A DNA stretch of 64,000 bases from contig NW_024467120.1 of the NCBI RefSeq assembly GCF_017591425.1, positions 6,944,001 through 7,008,000 of the forward strand, written 5' to 3'. Made by a program: the position numbers and the translations under genes. Positions 1-8,804 of the stretch are shown in pieces; the first letter of the stretch is position 1, and the number at the start of each line of letters is the position of its first letter. The notes beneath the pieces are model-generated. The model was not told the DNA's origin, did not search any database, and saw only the letters and a program-made list of their open reading frames with translations. Source of the DNA: Ochotona curzoniae (lineage: Eukaryota; Chordata; Mammalia; Lagomorpha; Ochotonidae).

Positions 1-297
1 AAGAGTAACTTCACGTAGTCACACCCCAGGTAGTGTTGAGGTCAACCACCAGACCAAAGCACGCTACGGGGGTGGGGAATAAGGAGATCTCGACTGCCAA
101 AGTCACAGCAAGAGGGAAAAACAAGTAGGAATAGCCTTCAATTTGCCAGAGGGTCCAAATCTGTGAGTCATGTAGGCTGTGGAGCCAGCAGCAAATGTCC
201 ACACACACAACGAGGGCCACACGGAACTGCACCACAGGTGTGCAGCCTGCCAGGGGACAGACCCTGGAGTTACACACTTGAATGAGTTTCCTGGGGC

Positions 298-612
298 TGT
301 GATAGCAGGTGACCACAAACTTGGTGGTTTCAAACCACAGAGATGTTCTGGAGGACAGAAGTCAGGATCAAAGTGTCCGCAGGGTTGGATGCTTCTGGGA
401 GTGGAGATTCTGAGGCCCACTGTCACAGGCTCATCTGCTTATTTCCTGGTGGCTGCGGGGAGTGGCTGATGCTCTTGTCTGTAGATGCCTCATCACATTG
501 ATCTTGACCTCCATCCTCACAGGGTCTTTTCCCTGTTTCCCTTCTTGCCACAAGATTCAGGGACCACCCTAATCTTAAGATCTTGACCTGAATTATACTG
601 CAAAGAGCATTT
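298..612 (-). mobile_element. MLT1-type MaLR LTR fragment
   Basis: The order ACCACAAACTTGGTGG, TGTTCTGGAGG, CAGAAGTCAGGATCAAAG, then CCACCCTAATCTTAAG matches the reverse complement of MLT1-class LTRs. It is degraded with no internal retroviral sequence. Confidence 0.55.
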
Positions 613-2246
613 TTCTAAACATGGTTAAAGTCACAGTTTCTGGTGAACCTGTCGTTAGAGAAACCACCTCGCAACCCACTACACTCTTCGAGATTAGCTG
701 TAAGGTAAATGAAAGCGGTGAATGAGCAAACACAGATTTAAAAGAGACCTTCTTGTAACAGACATATCAACATTTTTTAATGGATTAGACTAAACTCTAG
801 TTTCCAGGGAAGCATATTTGGATGATGACACTTTAAAGAAACACATGGAAGAGAAGACTGTAAAAATGCCAGCCTAGTGGCTACTTTTGATGGGAAGTCT
901 GGGGCTCATGACTACTTTGTCAGGGATGCAGACAAGGCTCTAATCTTGGATCTAAGGAGTCCTTACAAGCCTGTTTGCCTTGCAAGAATTCAACAAGTCC
1001 TACATTTTTTAATTTTATCTATATTTTATGTGATATTAAAAATTTGCTTCCAAAAAAATGAGAAAATACATACCTTTGAGATTTCTTTATTTTTAATTAT
1101 GTATTTAAAATTTTATTTTTGATGATATCTACATAGTTGTTGAGGGTGGGAAGGGTTGAGAATTAAGGGGAAGTGTGTAAGCCCTTTGTAAATTTTCCTT
1201 TTCTTCTTCCTGTATCTGGGGGAAGGAGGGAGAGAAGGGAAGAAGCTGCATCCGGCCTCCCAAGCTCCTCCGTACCCTGGGAATGGGGAATGGGCACCCA
1301 CTGTCATCCCAGGTTCCTCAATGTGGAACATGCCCCGAGGGTTCTTTTTCATCCAGCGTGTCTTGTCTGAATATGTTAACCAAAAAAGGATGATAGTGAT
1401 AGAGAGGCAAGGTTCAATCATGGAGCCATGGCAATAGGCAGTTATGCTAAGAAAGGTCACATTAGTTGCTCAAAAGATACCACAGCAATGTCTTTCTACA
1501 CCAAAGAAGCTGCAGGTTCTTTGCAGTTAGCTGCAGGCAACTATGCCTCGTTGCTGGTGTTTCTCAAAGTAGGTCCTTGGACCACCTGCCTGGAAGCCAT
1601 CCTACTTGCCCTGCAGAGTTTCTGGACTCCAGAAAAGGCATGAATTTAGAGTTGTAATTGAAAACAGTGCCCAAGGCCAGAAATTCACTCCAGAGTTATT
1701 TAACAGCACACTCTATGCAAACAGTGCCTTCCTGGTGAAAATACTGAAGACAAGAAACTCCATACTGAGCTCTACACCGCTGTCATAACGATCGGCAGTT
1801 TTCTAGAACAAGCACTGGGAAATTTTGTTATTAGCATTTGAAGTGGTAATGGTCCAAGGATACATTTTCTTGCAAAAGAGGAAGATGAAACAGATGATAT
1901 TTCTTTGTGGCAATTAACAAGGCTGCAACATAAAAGTTTTCAACTCTCATGCTAGACTTATCCATACCCTAAAAATTAAAACTACATGCTCTAAGTAAAA
2001 TATTGCGACAAGATTTGATTGAGCTAAATGAAAGGCTCAGTTTGGACTCCCAATATTGCATACTTTCTATTTGAGCAGTTTCCTTAACCACCAAAATTGA
2101 TAATTCTTCTACCTGAGGACTTAACATTAAGTTTCTATAGATTTGTGAGATAATACTGTTACTTGGGAGCAAGTTATGCAGGACCTGTGAATGTTGTCAA
2201 ATTGAATTTCTAAATTAAAGTGAAGACTTTCATTTATTTTAGAAGG
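613..2246. other. upstream flank, mostly unassigned
   Basis: AT-rich DNA. The segment 620-985 has protein-like stretches in shifting frames (see findings) but no recognisable gene. 1555-1625 (TTTCTCAAAGTAGGTCC...) looks like the end of a MER5A element. Nothing else could be assigned. Confidence 0.5.
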
Positions 2247-2557
2247 TTTTTTTTTTTTTTTTTTGAAAGACAGTGTTACAAGCAGGGAGGGAAAAAAAAG
2301 AGAGACCCTCCATCTGCTGGCCCACTCCCCAAAAGTCCACCGAGGCCAGGCTGGGCCAGGCTGAAGCCAGGAGCTTCTCCTGGGTCTCCCACATGGGGGC
2401 AGGGGTCCAAATACTTAGGTCATCATCTGCTGCTTTCCCAGGTGCATCAGCGGGAAGCTGAGTCAGAAGCAGAGCATCTCAGACACCAACCTGAGCCTAC
2501 ATGGAACACCAGCATCTCAGGCGTTGACAACCAGATAGACTACAACACCAGCCCCCA
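2247..2557 (-). mobile_element. CSINE, older type
   Basis: A poly-T start (2247-2264) is followed by CCATCTGCTGG, GCCAGGAGCTTCTCC, GTCTCCCACATGGG and the tRNA-like head near 2540. It is diverged from the young consensus. Confidence 0.85.
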
Positions 2558-2796
2558 GAGAGGGAAGGCTTTCAGAGAGGACTGTAATATCAAACTTTGC
2601 ATGTGCTCAGTAGTCATATGTACACACATTTCTGTATCACATGCGTGCAAGAATGGGAACAGCCAGGATGAGATGGGACCAGAGGAAGATTAAAAGCACC
2701 CCGCCGTGGCACATAGGCCATGGCTGGAAGGTCTAGCTGCAGCAATGAGACTTGGAAAAAAGTCCAAAGGCATCCAGTTGTTTTCTGTCTTGCCTC

Positions 2797-2950
2797 TGCA
2801 GCTCAAAGGAATTACCTGGAGGGACTTTGGACCCCACTCCAAAGGATCCTAATCCAGTAGATTGAAGCGGAGTTCAGAGATCCACATTTGCATAAGCTCC
2901 TTGGGCCAATCTGCATCTTCTGGTCAACGAGTCATGCTCTGAGAAATCAA
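2797..2950 (+). mobile_element. MER5A-like hAT MITE
   Basis: Runs AATTACCTGGAGGGACTTTGG, CACTCCAAAGGATCC, ATTTGCATAAGC, matching the layout of MER5A (eutherian hAT-Charlie non-autonomous element), diverged. Confidence 0.5.
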
Positions 2951-3081
2951 TCGCCCACAGGACTCACAGGCCAGCCTGGCAGCAACACGGTGTCCCAAGC
3001 AGTACGTGCATCCATACAAAGATGGCTAGTTAGAGGGCTTGACGGTTCAGGACAACAAGCAGTTTCCCAGGCTGTCATATA

Positions 3082-3470
3082 AGTCATCATAAACTGTGTG
3101 GCTTGGGACAATAAAAATTTATTCTTCTCCAGTCCTGGAGGTCAGAAGTCCACAACTAAGGTGTGGGCAGGGCCACAACCCCTCCAGGGGCTTGGGAGGG
3201 TTCTCCTGTTGTTAGTCCCTTTCAGATTCTGCTGGCACTTCCTGGCTTGGGGCTAGTTGTGGCACTCTCTGCCCTCCCCACCCTCCATGGCTTTCTCCTC
3301 CCCTCCGGCTGTCTCTTAAAGGAACAGAGCCCAGCCATCAGACTTAGGGGACATTGCCAGACAATCCAGCTCCCAAGTCTTACTTCTCCAATGACCCCTC
3401 TCTCCCCCTGACAGGTTACAGAGGTTAGGGTACAGACATATCTTTCAGGGCCACCATTCAAACAACCACA
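3082..3470 (-). mobile_element. MLT1-type MaLR LTR
   Basis: Near full length. It starts with TCATAAACTGTGTGGCTT and AATAAAAATTTATTC, runs through CTGGAGGTCAGAAGTCC and CAGGGCCACAACC, and ends with GAGGTTAGGGTACAGACATA. This is the reverse complement of an MLT1-type LTR. Confidence 0.7.
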
Positions 3471-3775
3471 TAGGCTGATTCTAGGACAATCAGCTGCTCT
3501 GGGGTTGCTGTCAGAGCCACAGGAGATAGAGGTGGTAACTGGTGGAGCGATCCATCTGTGATTCTTCCTGTAAGGGAAGGCGAGGAGGGCTCGGCCTTCA
3601 GAATAAGCCAGAAGCCGACCACTAAGAGGAGCAGGTTGAAGCAGGGTGGACAGCATCTGACCTTGCCAGTCCTCTGAAGCTGTCCCAACAAGTGGACACT
3701 CAGAGACTCTCAGGAGATTAGAGGACTCCAAGGAGCTGGAAGGCCACAATCACAAAAACAAGCAGTATTATCAGC

Positions 3776-4250
3776 AGGCACCATGTATTGAGCACCTGCT
3801 GTATACTCTTATAGCCTCTCGGCCTCTTTTCGTCACAACATTACAATATGGGTTCCTATTTAACAGCTCAACAGGAAAAGGTGTTTTTTTTTTTTTTAAT
3901 TATTGGAAAGTCAGATATATAGAGAGGAGGAGAAACAGAGAGGAAGATCTTCCATCCGCTGATTCACTCCCTAAGCAGCCACAACAGCCAGTACTGCACC
4001 AATCTAAAGCCAGGAGCCAGGAACCTCTTCCAGGTCTCCCATCGGGTGCAAGGTCCCAAGGCTTTGGTCTGTCCTTGACTGCTTTCCTAGGCCACAAGGC
4101 GGGAACAGGGTGGGAAGTGGGACCACCGGGATTAGAACCAGCGTCCATATGGGATCCCGACAGACGCAGAGGCAAGGACTTCAGCCACTAGGCTATCACA
4201 CCAGGCCTAGGAAGAGGGTTCCAGTCAGAGGCAGAAACAAAATTTGAACT
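3776..4250 (-). mobile_element. MIR, split by a CSINE
   Basis: TGTATTGAGCACCTGCTG at 3783 and TTTCGTCACAACATT match a reverse MIR. The element is interrupted by the CSINE at 3884-4207 and its remainder (GAGGGTTCCAGTCAGAGGC) resumes at about 4208. Confidence 0.6.
3884..4207 (-). mobile_element. CSINE, young type, inserted in MIR
   Basis: Poly-T, TATTGGAAAGTCAG, then the full body to the tRNA-like head. Candidate target-site duplications AGGAAAAG (3873-3880) and AGGAAGAG (4209-4216) flank it. Confidence 0.9.
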
Positions 4251-4890
4251 TACCTCCCTTTGCCCCCCAAAACCCTTTATGTTTTTACAGAAACATGCAC
4301 CCTCCTGTACAAATGAACAGACTACCTCAGATTTTTAGCTATTTGCTTCCAATACCTCTTCTTGCTCAACACTTTAAAGTCCTGATCAGAGGGGGTCACT
4401 GGGTGTAAGAATGTCAAAATATCTGTTTCTCTACCAAACACCCTACGTGAAAAAAACAAATGGCTAAAGAGAATGATGGACATTTAAAAGCTTTGTGGAT
4501 CTGAGTTGTGAACATGTGCTTTCTCACTGCAATCACGGGGCGCTCAACGACAGAGGACTCCGTGCCCAGTCCCAGTTCCGGGCTTCTCTCGGGGTGAAAT
4601 GCAGGCTGGTAAGGACTGTGATGTGGTGTTGGCCCTCCCCCAGGACTCCAGGATGTATGCTCCAAGGGCGATTCTGCACATCGTGCCATGCAAGGGGTGA
4701 CAGCACTGAGTTAACAGCACTGGAGGGACAAGACCAAACAAGGGCTGATACGCTACTCCTAGCTCAACCAGGAACCCATGTCCTTTATTGCTAATAAGCC
4801 CCCGAGACAGTGCCAGTGTACCACTGTCAAGAAACCCCAACCACAAGCTTGACTCCATGACAAAAACAGTCCTGAGCCTGGTACAAGGTT
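4217..4890. other. upstream flank, nothing recognised
   Basis: About 670 bp between CSINEs after the MIR remnant. No repeat or coding signal could be assigned. Confidence 0.4.
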
Positions 4891-4900
4891 TACCAGCAAT

Positions 4901-5206
4901 GTTTTACTTTTTTTTTTTTTTTGGAAAGTCAGATTTACAAAGAGAAAGAGAGACAAAGAAAGATCTCCCATCCGATATTCACTCCCCAAAATGACCTAGA
5001 TGACTGGAGCTGAGCTGTTCCAAATCCAAAGCCAGGAGCCTCCTCTAGGCCTCCCACGAGGGTGCGGGGTCCCAAGGCTTTGGGCCATCCTCCACTGCTT
5101 TCCCGAAGTCTCAGAAGGGACCTGGATGGGAGGTGGAGTAGTTGGAACACAGATCCTAGTGCATGGAGGACAGAGGACTAGCCAGGTGAGCCATGGTCCC
5201 AGCCCC
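4901..5206 (-). mobile_element. CSINE with exact target-site duplication
   Basis: Reverse CSINE with a poly-T start. TACCAGCAAT occurs at 4891-4900 and again at 5207-5216, an exact duplication that fixes the insertion and marks L1-type retrotransposition. Confidence 0.93.
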
Positions 5207-5216
5207 TACCAGCAAT

Positions 5217-5859
5217 TGTAACATATTCTGTTTCAGCAAGGGTAACAGGACTGAAGTATTAAGGAATGCTGTGAGGTGTTTCATAGGGCCGTGAACCCAT
5301 GGATTGGGGTACGGTGGGTGGCAGAAGGAATAATCTAACTCTGGTGAGTGGGCTCAAGGTATTGCCATCCTCAACCAGCAGGTGTTTTGCATAACTCCCA
5401 GCGACAGGAACATAAATAAGTACACACACATCTTTCCCTACGTTCCTGTAGAGGTCTCCTTTCCTGCAAAAGCAATCTCCACCGGCCCAGTTTTTGATTC
5501 TAAAGCCCCTGAATCGCTACAATCCGGAAGTCCGTTTAACAGCAATATTTTATTTTCTCCTGACAATAATAATAATAATAATAATAATAAAAACCCTAAA
5601 GTTTCGGCCTCGGTCTAGGTGGCCCTGAGTTTGCCTTTCCTGGTTGGGGTGGTGAGCAAAGTTCGCAGGAAACCCGGGCTGCTCCAGGCCCCTGTGGGTG
5701 TAGCTGGGGAGAGCATCCTAGAAACGAGTGCTTCTTGGGATTACTGCTGGAGGATTAGAAACCGCTCTGGGTTAGCCCTGATTACCCGCCCCTGGGTGTT
5801 TGTGGGCCCGGGCGGGTGTCTGCTGGACTCGAGCCAACACTTCGCGGTACGATTTCAAG
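5217..5859. other. distal upstream flank of the CpG island
   Basis: Non-repetitive except for the AAT microsatellite at 5564-5590. No gene seen. Confidence 0.5.
5564..5590 (+). repeat. (AAT)9 microsatellite
   Basis: About nine AAT units, 1.5 kb upstream of the E2F3a start codon. Confidence 0.9.
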
Positions 5860-6356
5860 CGACAAAACGAGTGGGGGGGGTTTGTTGTTGTTTGTCTGAA
5901 ACTGAAACGCAATCTATGCTGAGAATGAAGCTCCCGGGAAGGATCTGGAACGTGGAGGGAGCGGGGCCTGCCATCGCGACAACCGAGCCGCCTACCCCCA
6001 CCAGTCAGCCTGCCCACATGCTTCTGTCTGTCAGCCCCGGGCTCGGGATCAGCTCTCGCCGCCGCACGGCTTGGATTCCGGCGAGGCAGAGACGCGCGAT
6101 TTAAAGGGGCGCGATTGCCACCTGCCAGGCGACGTCCGCACTGTCCAACTTGCCTCGGGCTGGGATGGGGTGGGTGCCTGGGGGTTAGAAATTTCCTGCC
6201 GAAGCTCATCCACTTCCACTGACCAGCCAGAGAAAAAAAAAAAAAAAGCTACTTCTCCGAAGTGTCCCCGTGGTCACCTTGACAATTCCCAAAAGCGAAA
6301 CTTGCGCTTAGCTGGACGTCCAGGGAGCGGAGAGCGGAGTTCCTGCCCAGGTCTCC

Positions 6357-6400
6357 GGGGGGCGGGGCCTGCGCCGGAGGGCGGGGCCTGCGGAGGGCGT
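6357..6400 (+). promoter_or_regulatory. tandem GC boxes
   Basis: Two near-identical GGGCGGGGCCTGCG units about 20 bp apart, followed by GGGCGTGGCC. These fit Sp1/KLF binding. Confidence 0.6.
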
Positions 6401-6485
6401 GGCCACCGTGGGAGCGAAGGAAGGCTTCTGCTCCACCCCGTAAGGAAAGACCCCTTGCTCCGCTCCCAGCCAATCACGGATGCCT

Positions 6486-6493
6486 ATGCAAAT
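6486..6493 (+). promoter_or_regulatory. octamer ATGCAAAT, distal copy
   Basis: Exact octamer motif between the first two CCAAT boxes. Octamer factors such as POU2F1 bind this sequence. Confidence 0.55.
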
Positions 6494-6502
6494 GAAGCCC
6501 CT

Positions 6503-6516
6503 GTCGCCCCGGCAAC
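6503..6516. promoter_or_regulatory. RFX X-box motif
   Basis: GTCGCC, a 2-bp spacer, then GGCAAC fits the X-box pattern GTNRCC N0-3 RGYAAC at every position. It lies between two CCAAT boxes. Occupancy by an RFX factor is inference. Confidence 0.55.
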
Positions 6517-6642
6517 CGCGATGCACGGCAGCCAATGAACAGCACCCTCCGCGCGGTCCTGCTGCGCGATTGGCACGGAAGGGAGGAGTTGCAGGCCCAA
6601 TGGGCTGCCGGAACGGGCCTCGGAGGGCTGGGGGGCGGGGAT

Positions 6643-6650
6643 ATGCAAAT
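6643..6650 (+). promoter_or_regulatory. octamer ATGCAAAT, proximal copy
   Basis: Second exact octamer in the same orientation, directly after a GC box (GGGGCGGGG at 6632-6640) and 5 bp before the CHR-like TTTGAA. Confidence 0.55.
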
Positions 6651-6654
6651 CTAG

Positions 6655-6707
6655 TTTGAAAAGCCGGCGGGAAATCTGAGTTTCGCGGGAGGACCTTGGC
6701 GCGTAAA
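6655..6707 (+). promoter_or_regulatory. E2F3: E2F-site cluster with a CHR-like element, E2F3a core promoter
   Basis: Three E2F-type sites lie within 42 bp: GGCGGGAAAT at 6666-6675, TTTCGCGGGA at 6681-6690 and TTGGCGCG at 6696-6703. A CHR-like TTTGAA sits just upstream at 6655-6660. The E2F3a promoter is reported to be E2F-responsive and induced at G1/S, so these sites support autoregulation by E2F/RB family complexes. The CHR element is placed upstream of, rather than about 4 bp downstream from, an E2F/CDE site, so it may not be a classical CDE/CHR module. Confidence 0.8.
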
Positions 6708-7015
6708 CCGTATCCCTTCATTCATTGTCAGCAGCAGCTTCCTGGAGCCATTTTTCAGCTGCCGGCTGCAGCAGCCCGGGCTGCCGCCGCCGCCTCGCAA
6801 TCCGTTGCATCGGCCGCCCCCGACGCCTCCATCCCGTCTCGGGGCCAGCTATCCGTGCGGCCAGGACCCTCCTCTCTCCAGAGCCCCGATTATTTTTGGC
6901 CCCCGGGGCCTGCGCGGCGCGGAAAAATAAAAAGAAAAGAGAGAGGAGAGAAGGGGGCTAAGGAAGCGCCGGGCGGGGAAGCGAGGAGAAGGAGAGACTT
7001 GGAAACTCCGGCTGC

Positions 7016-7037
7016 AAATAATAATAATAATAATAAA
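7016..7037 (+). repeat. (AAT)n repeat in the E2F3a leader
   Basis: About seven AAT units lie in the transcribed leader, 18 nt before the uORF. A second, longer AAT repeat sits upstream at 5564-5590. Confidence 0.85.
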
Positions 7038-7054
7038 GAAATAGAAAGCAATAC

Positions 7055-7069
7055 ATGGATACAGCATAA
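7055..7069 (+). other. minimal uORF in the E2F3a leader
   Basis: An ATG at 7055 opens a four-codon frame (MDTA) closed by TAA at 7067-7069, 42 nt before the E2F3a start codon. Its context is weak to moderate (A at -3, G at +4: ATACATGG). A terminating uORF this close to the main start can lower or modulate initiation. Whether it is used is not known from sequence; I see no other ATG between about 6710 and 7112 in the likely leader. Confidence 0.6.
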
Positions 7070-7111
7070 CACTAAAAAAAAGAAAGAAAAAAAGAGAGCA
7101 AAGAGCGAGAA

Positions 7112-7492
7112 ATGAGAAAAGGGATCCAGCCCGCCCTGGAGCAGTACCTGGTGACCGCCGGGGCCGGGGAGGGGGCGGCCGTCGTCGCCGCCGCAGCCTC
7201 CATGGACAAAAGGGCACTGCTGGCCAGCCCGGGCTTCGCCGCTGCCTCGGCCGCCGCCCCGGGCGCGTACATCCAGATCCTCAGCACCAACACCTCCACC
7301 ACGTCCTGCTCCTCCTCCTCCCTGCCCGGCGGCCCCCTGCTCCCCAGCGCCCCCGGCGCCCCCGGCGCGGAGCCCACGGCCGGCAGCCTCCTCTACAGCA
7401 CCCCGCACGGACCCTCGAGCACAGCCGGGCTGCTGCAGCAGGCGCCGGCGCCAGGACGCGGAGGCGGCGGCGGGGACGGCGGCGGCCCTCCG
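7112..7492 (+). CDS. E2F3: E2F3 isoform a, coding part of first exon (partial CDS)
   Basis: This exon encodes the N-terminal 127 residues of E2F3a, a nuclear activator of S-phase genes that binds DNA as a dimer with DP proteins and is held in check by RB. I recognise it from the start [17 protein letters not shown], the segment [13 protein letters not shown], the Ser/Thr stretch [11 protein letters not shown] and the end GGGPP. The ATG at 7112 is chosen because an in-frame TAA lies at 7073-7075 with no ATG between; it has G at -3. The exon ends after CCG at 7492 and GT follows at 7493, in phase 0. From knowledge of the family, exon 2 continues with AKRRLEL, the cyclin A-binding region, so that motif and the DNA-binding, dimerisation, marked-box and RB-binding domains are all outside the window. 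The alanine runs look shorter than in human E2F3a as I remember it. Confidence 0.96.
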
Positions 7493-7767
7493 GTAATAAC
7501 CCTCCGGGAGCCTCGGCGGGCAAGGCCGCGCGCGCGCGCGGGGCTGGGGGTGGCGGGCGGCCCGGGAGCGCGAGGCCGAGCCGCGCGGGCCTGCGACAGG
7601 CCGGCCTGCTCCGAGCCCTTGCTGCTCCTCGTCCGAGGGCTCATTGTTGGACTTGCGCCTTCCCACCGAGCGCCGCTTGGCCGGCGAGGCGGGGAGCGCG
7701 GCCCGGCCGCCGGGTGCAAGCGGGGACCGCTTCGGGGCGACCCGTGCAACACACTCCCAAACTTTTC

Positions 7768-7862
7768 GGAACCCCCCCCTCAACTCTGCTTCCCCTGCAC
7801 TTCTTCCCCCCCTACCTCCTACCCCCCACTCCCCCTCCCCCGTGGTTCTCCTCCCCTCCAAC
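7768..7862 (+). other. pyrimidine-rich tract
   Basis: Almost unbroken C/T over about 95 bp, with several runs of five or more C. It can form H-DNA and also resembles the polypyrimidine tract of a strong splice acceptor; see the finding on the AG at 7890-7891. Confidence 0.6.
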
Positions 7863-7922
7863 TCTTGAAGCTTCCTCTTTCTCGGGCGTAGGAAGGGGTC
7901 ACGCCCCGGATGGAGAAGGGGT

Positions 7923-7955
7923 GGGGGAGGGAGCTGGGAACTGGGGAGTTGGGGG
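7923..7955 (+). promoter_or_regulatory. G-quadruplex-forming candidate
   Basis: Five runs of three or more G at 7923-7927, 7929-7931, 7936-7938, 7943-7946 and 7951-7955, separated by loops of 1 to 4 nt. They are on the transcribed-sense strand between the two first exons, so both DNA and E2F3a pre-mRNA could fold. Confidence 0.6.
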
Positions 7956-8459
7956 ACCCCCCGGCAGGGCAGACCTTGCCACCCTAGTGTGTGTGTATGT
8001 GGGGGTGCTCACCCCCCACGCCACTGTCGGAGGCGCGTGGGCGGCTGGAGGGGGTTCCTGCAGAGAGCTCTCAGTTGCAGGGGCTCGGTCGGGCTGCGCT
8101 TGACAACATTTTTTTTGGGGGGAGGTCTCTGTGAACTCCGGGGGCGGGCCACAGAAGGGCTGGGGGAGGCCGAGGGGAGTCGGGGTCGGGGTGGAGGAGC
8201 GCGCGGTCGGCTGGGGCGTGGGCCGGCCGGCCGAGGGGGGTTCTCGGGGCTGGCTGGCGCTCGGCCTGGGCGCATCCTGGCGGCGCCCGCGTGGCCTCCT
8301 TTTGCTCGCCGGGCCCCCGGGGCCTGCCTTGGACCCGCCTCTCCGACGAGGCTGGGCCCCCCTCGCCTCCTCGGGCCCCGTCCCCCCCCCTCTTTCCTCT
8401 CCGCCCCTGGGCGGGGGCAGTCGGTTCCCGTCCCGCCGCCAGGGTCTGTCCGTCTCCCC

Positions 8460-8786
8460 GGGACCCGCCGGTGACGTTTCGCACACGTGCGCGGAGGACG
8501 CGCCTGTGACTGGGGAGGCGGCGGCGGCGGGAGGGGGCGCTGGAGGGGCAGAGGGGGCACCCACTTCCTCCTGCTCTGCCGGCTCCCTGGCCTGGGACGG
8601 TCCCGGCGCCCTCGCAGCCGCCCCGGGCACCGCCGCCTCCCGCCGCTTCGCCTCCCGCTTCCCCCGCCACACACACACACACCCCCGCCGGCGCCCGCCC
8701 TCGCCCGGCGCCGCCGGTCTGCTCGGCCCTCCGGGCCCCCCGCTCCAGCCGGCCCCCGCCTCCCCGGAGCCAGGCTGGTTTCGGAA
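8460..8786 (+). promoter_or_regulatory. E2F3: E2F3b promoter and leader region
   Basis: This TATA-less GC-rich DNA precedes the E2F3b ATG. It holds TGACGT (CRE-like) at 8472-8477, a canonical E-box CACGTG at 8484-8489 that Myc/Max or USF could bind, and a short CA run at 8669-8682 that is probably transcribed. The start site is not resolvable by eye. The E-box contrasts with the E2F-rich E2F3a promoter. Confidence 0.55.
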
Positions 8787-8804
8787 ATGCCCTTACAGCA
8801 GCAG
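8787..8804 (+). CDS. E2F3: E2F3 isoform b, coding part of alternative first exon
   Basis: Six codons, MPLQQQ, followed directly by a good splice donor (CAG, then GTTAGT at 8805). This matches the known N-terminus of E2F3b, which reads MPLQQQ then AKRRLEL from the shared exon 2. The phase is 0, the same as the E2F3a exon, so both promoters feed one downstream reading frame. The start has G at -3 and C at +4. E2F3b lacks the whole E2F3a-specific N-terminus; it is reported to be expressed through the cell cycle, including quiescence, whereas E2F3a peaks at G1/S. The exon's 5' UTR must lie in the GC-rich DNA just upstream, but its start is not visible from sequence alone. Confidence 0.93.

Larger units (their letters stand above)
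6470..6601. promoter_or_regulatory. E2F3: four CCAAT boxes (NF-Y-type array)
   Basis: CCAAT occurs at 6470-6474, 6532-6536 and 6597-6601, and in reverse (ATTGG) at 6569-6573. Spacings are 62, 37 and 28 bp. Multiple CCAAT boxes at roughly 30-60 bp spacing 50-250 bp upstream of the start are typical of NF-Y-driven cell-cycle promoters. Confidence 0.75.
6710..7111 (+). other. E2F3: E2F3a 5' UTR (start approximate)
   Basis: This is the stretch between the proximal E2F sites and the E2F3a ATG. There is no TATA box, so the transcription start is only estimated to lie shortly downstream of the E2F cluster. The first part is GC-rich. From about 6930 the leader becomes strongly purine-rich (AAAAATAAAAAG, GAGAGGAGAG), then holds an AAT repeat, a four-codon uORF and an A-rich run directly before the start codon. 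The sharp composition change from C/G-rich to A-rich within one leader is unusual. Confidence 0.7.

Noticed and set aside
3082..3470. Endogenous retrovirus with coding genes
   Set aside because: Only solitary, degraded MaLR LTR pieces are visible here and at 298, 32560 and 63160; no internal viral genes were recognised.
6696..7115. 139-codon open frame through the E2F3a leader
   Set aside because: It begins without an ATG and reads through the AAT and A-rich runs as Asn and Lys repeats; it overlaps the true start codon out of frame.
6890..7861. 323-codon open frame on the minus strand across the E2F3a exon
   Set aside because: It is antisense to a confidently identified coding exon in GC-rich DNA, where stop codons are rare. 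Its product is low-complexity Gly/Arg/Ala and resembles no family I know.
8527..8541. CTCF-like site GAGGGGGCGCTGG
   Set aside because: The right half fits the CTCF core, but the left CCA part is mismatched at several positions, so I do not call it.
7899..8682. Overlapping minus-strand open frames of 200-260 codons
   Set aside because: Several frames are open at once, which is the mark of GC-rich DNA rather than coding sequence.
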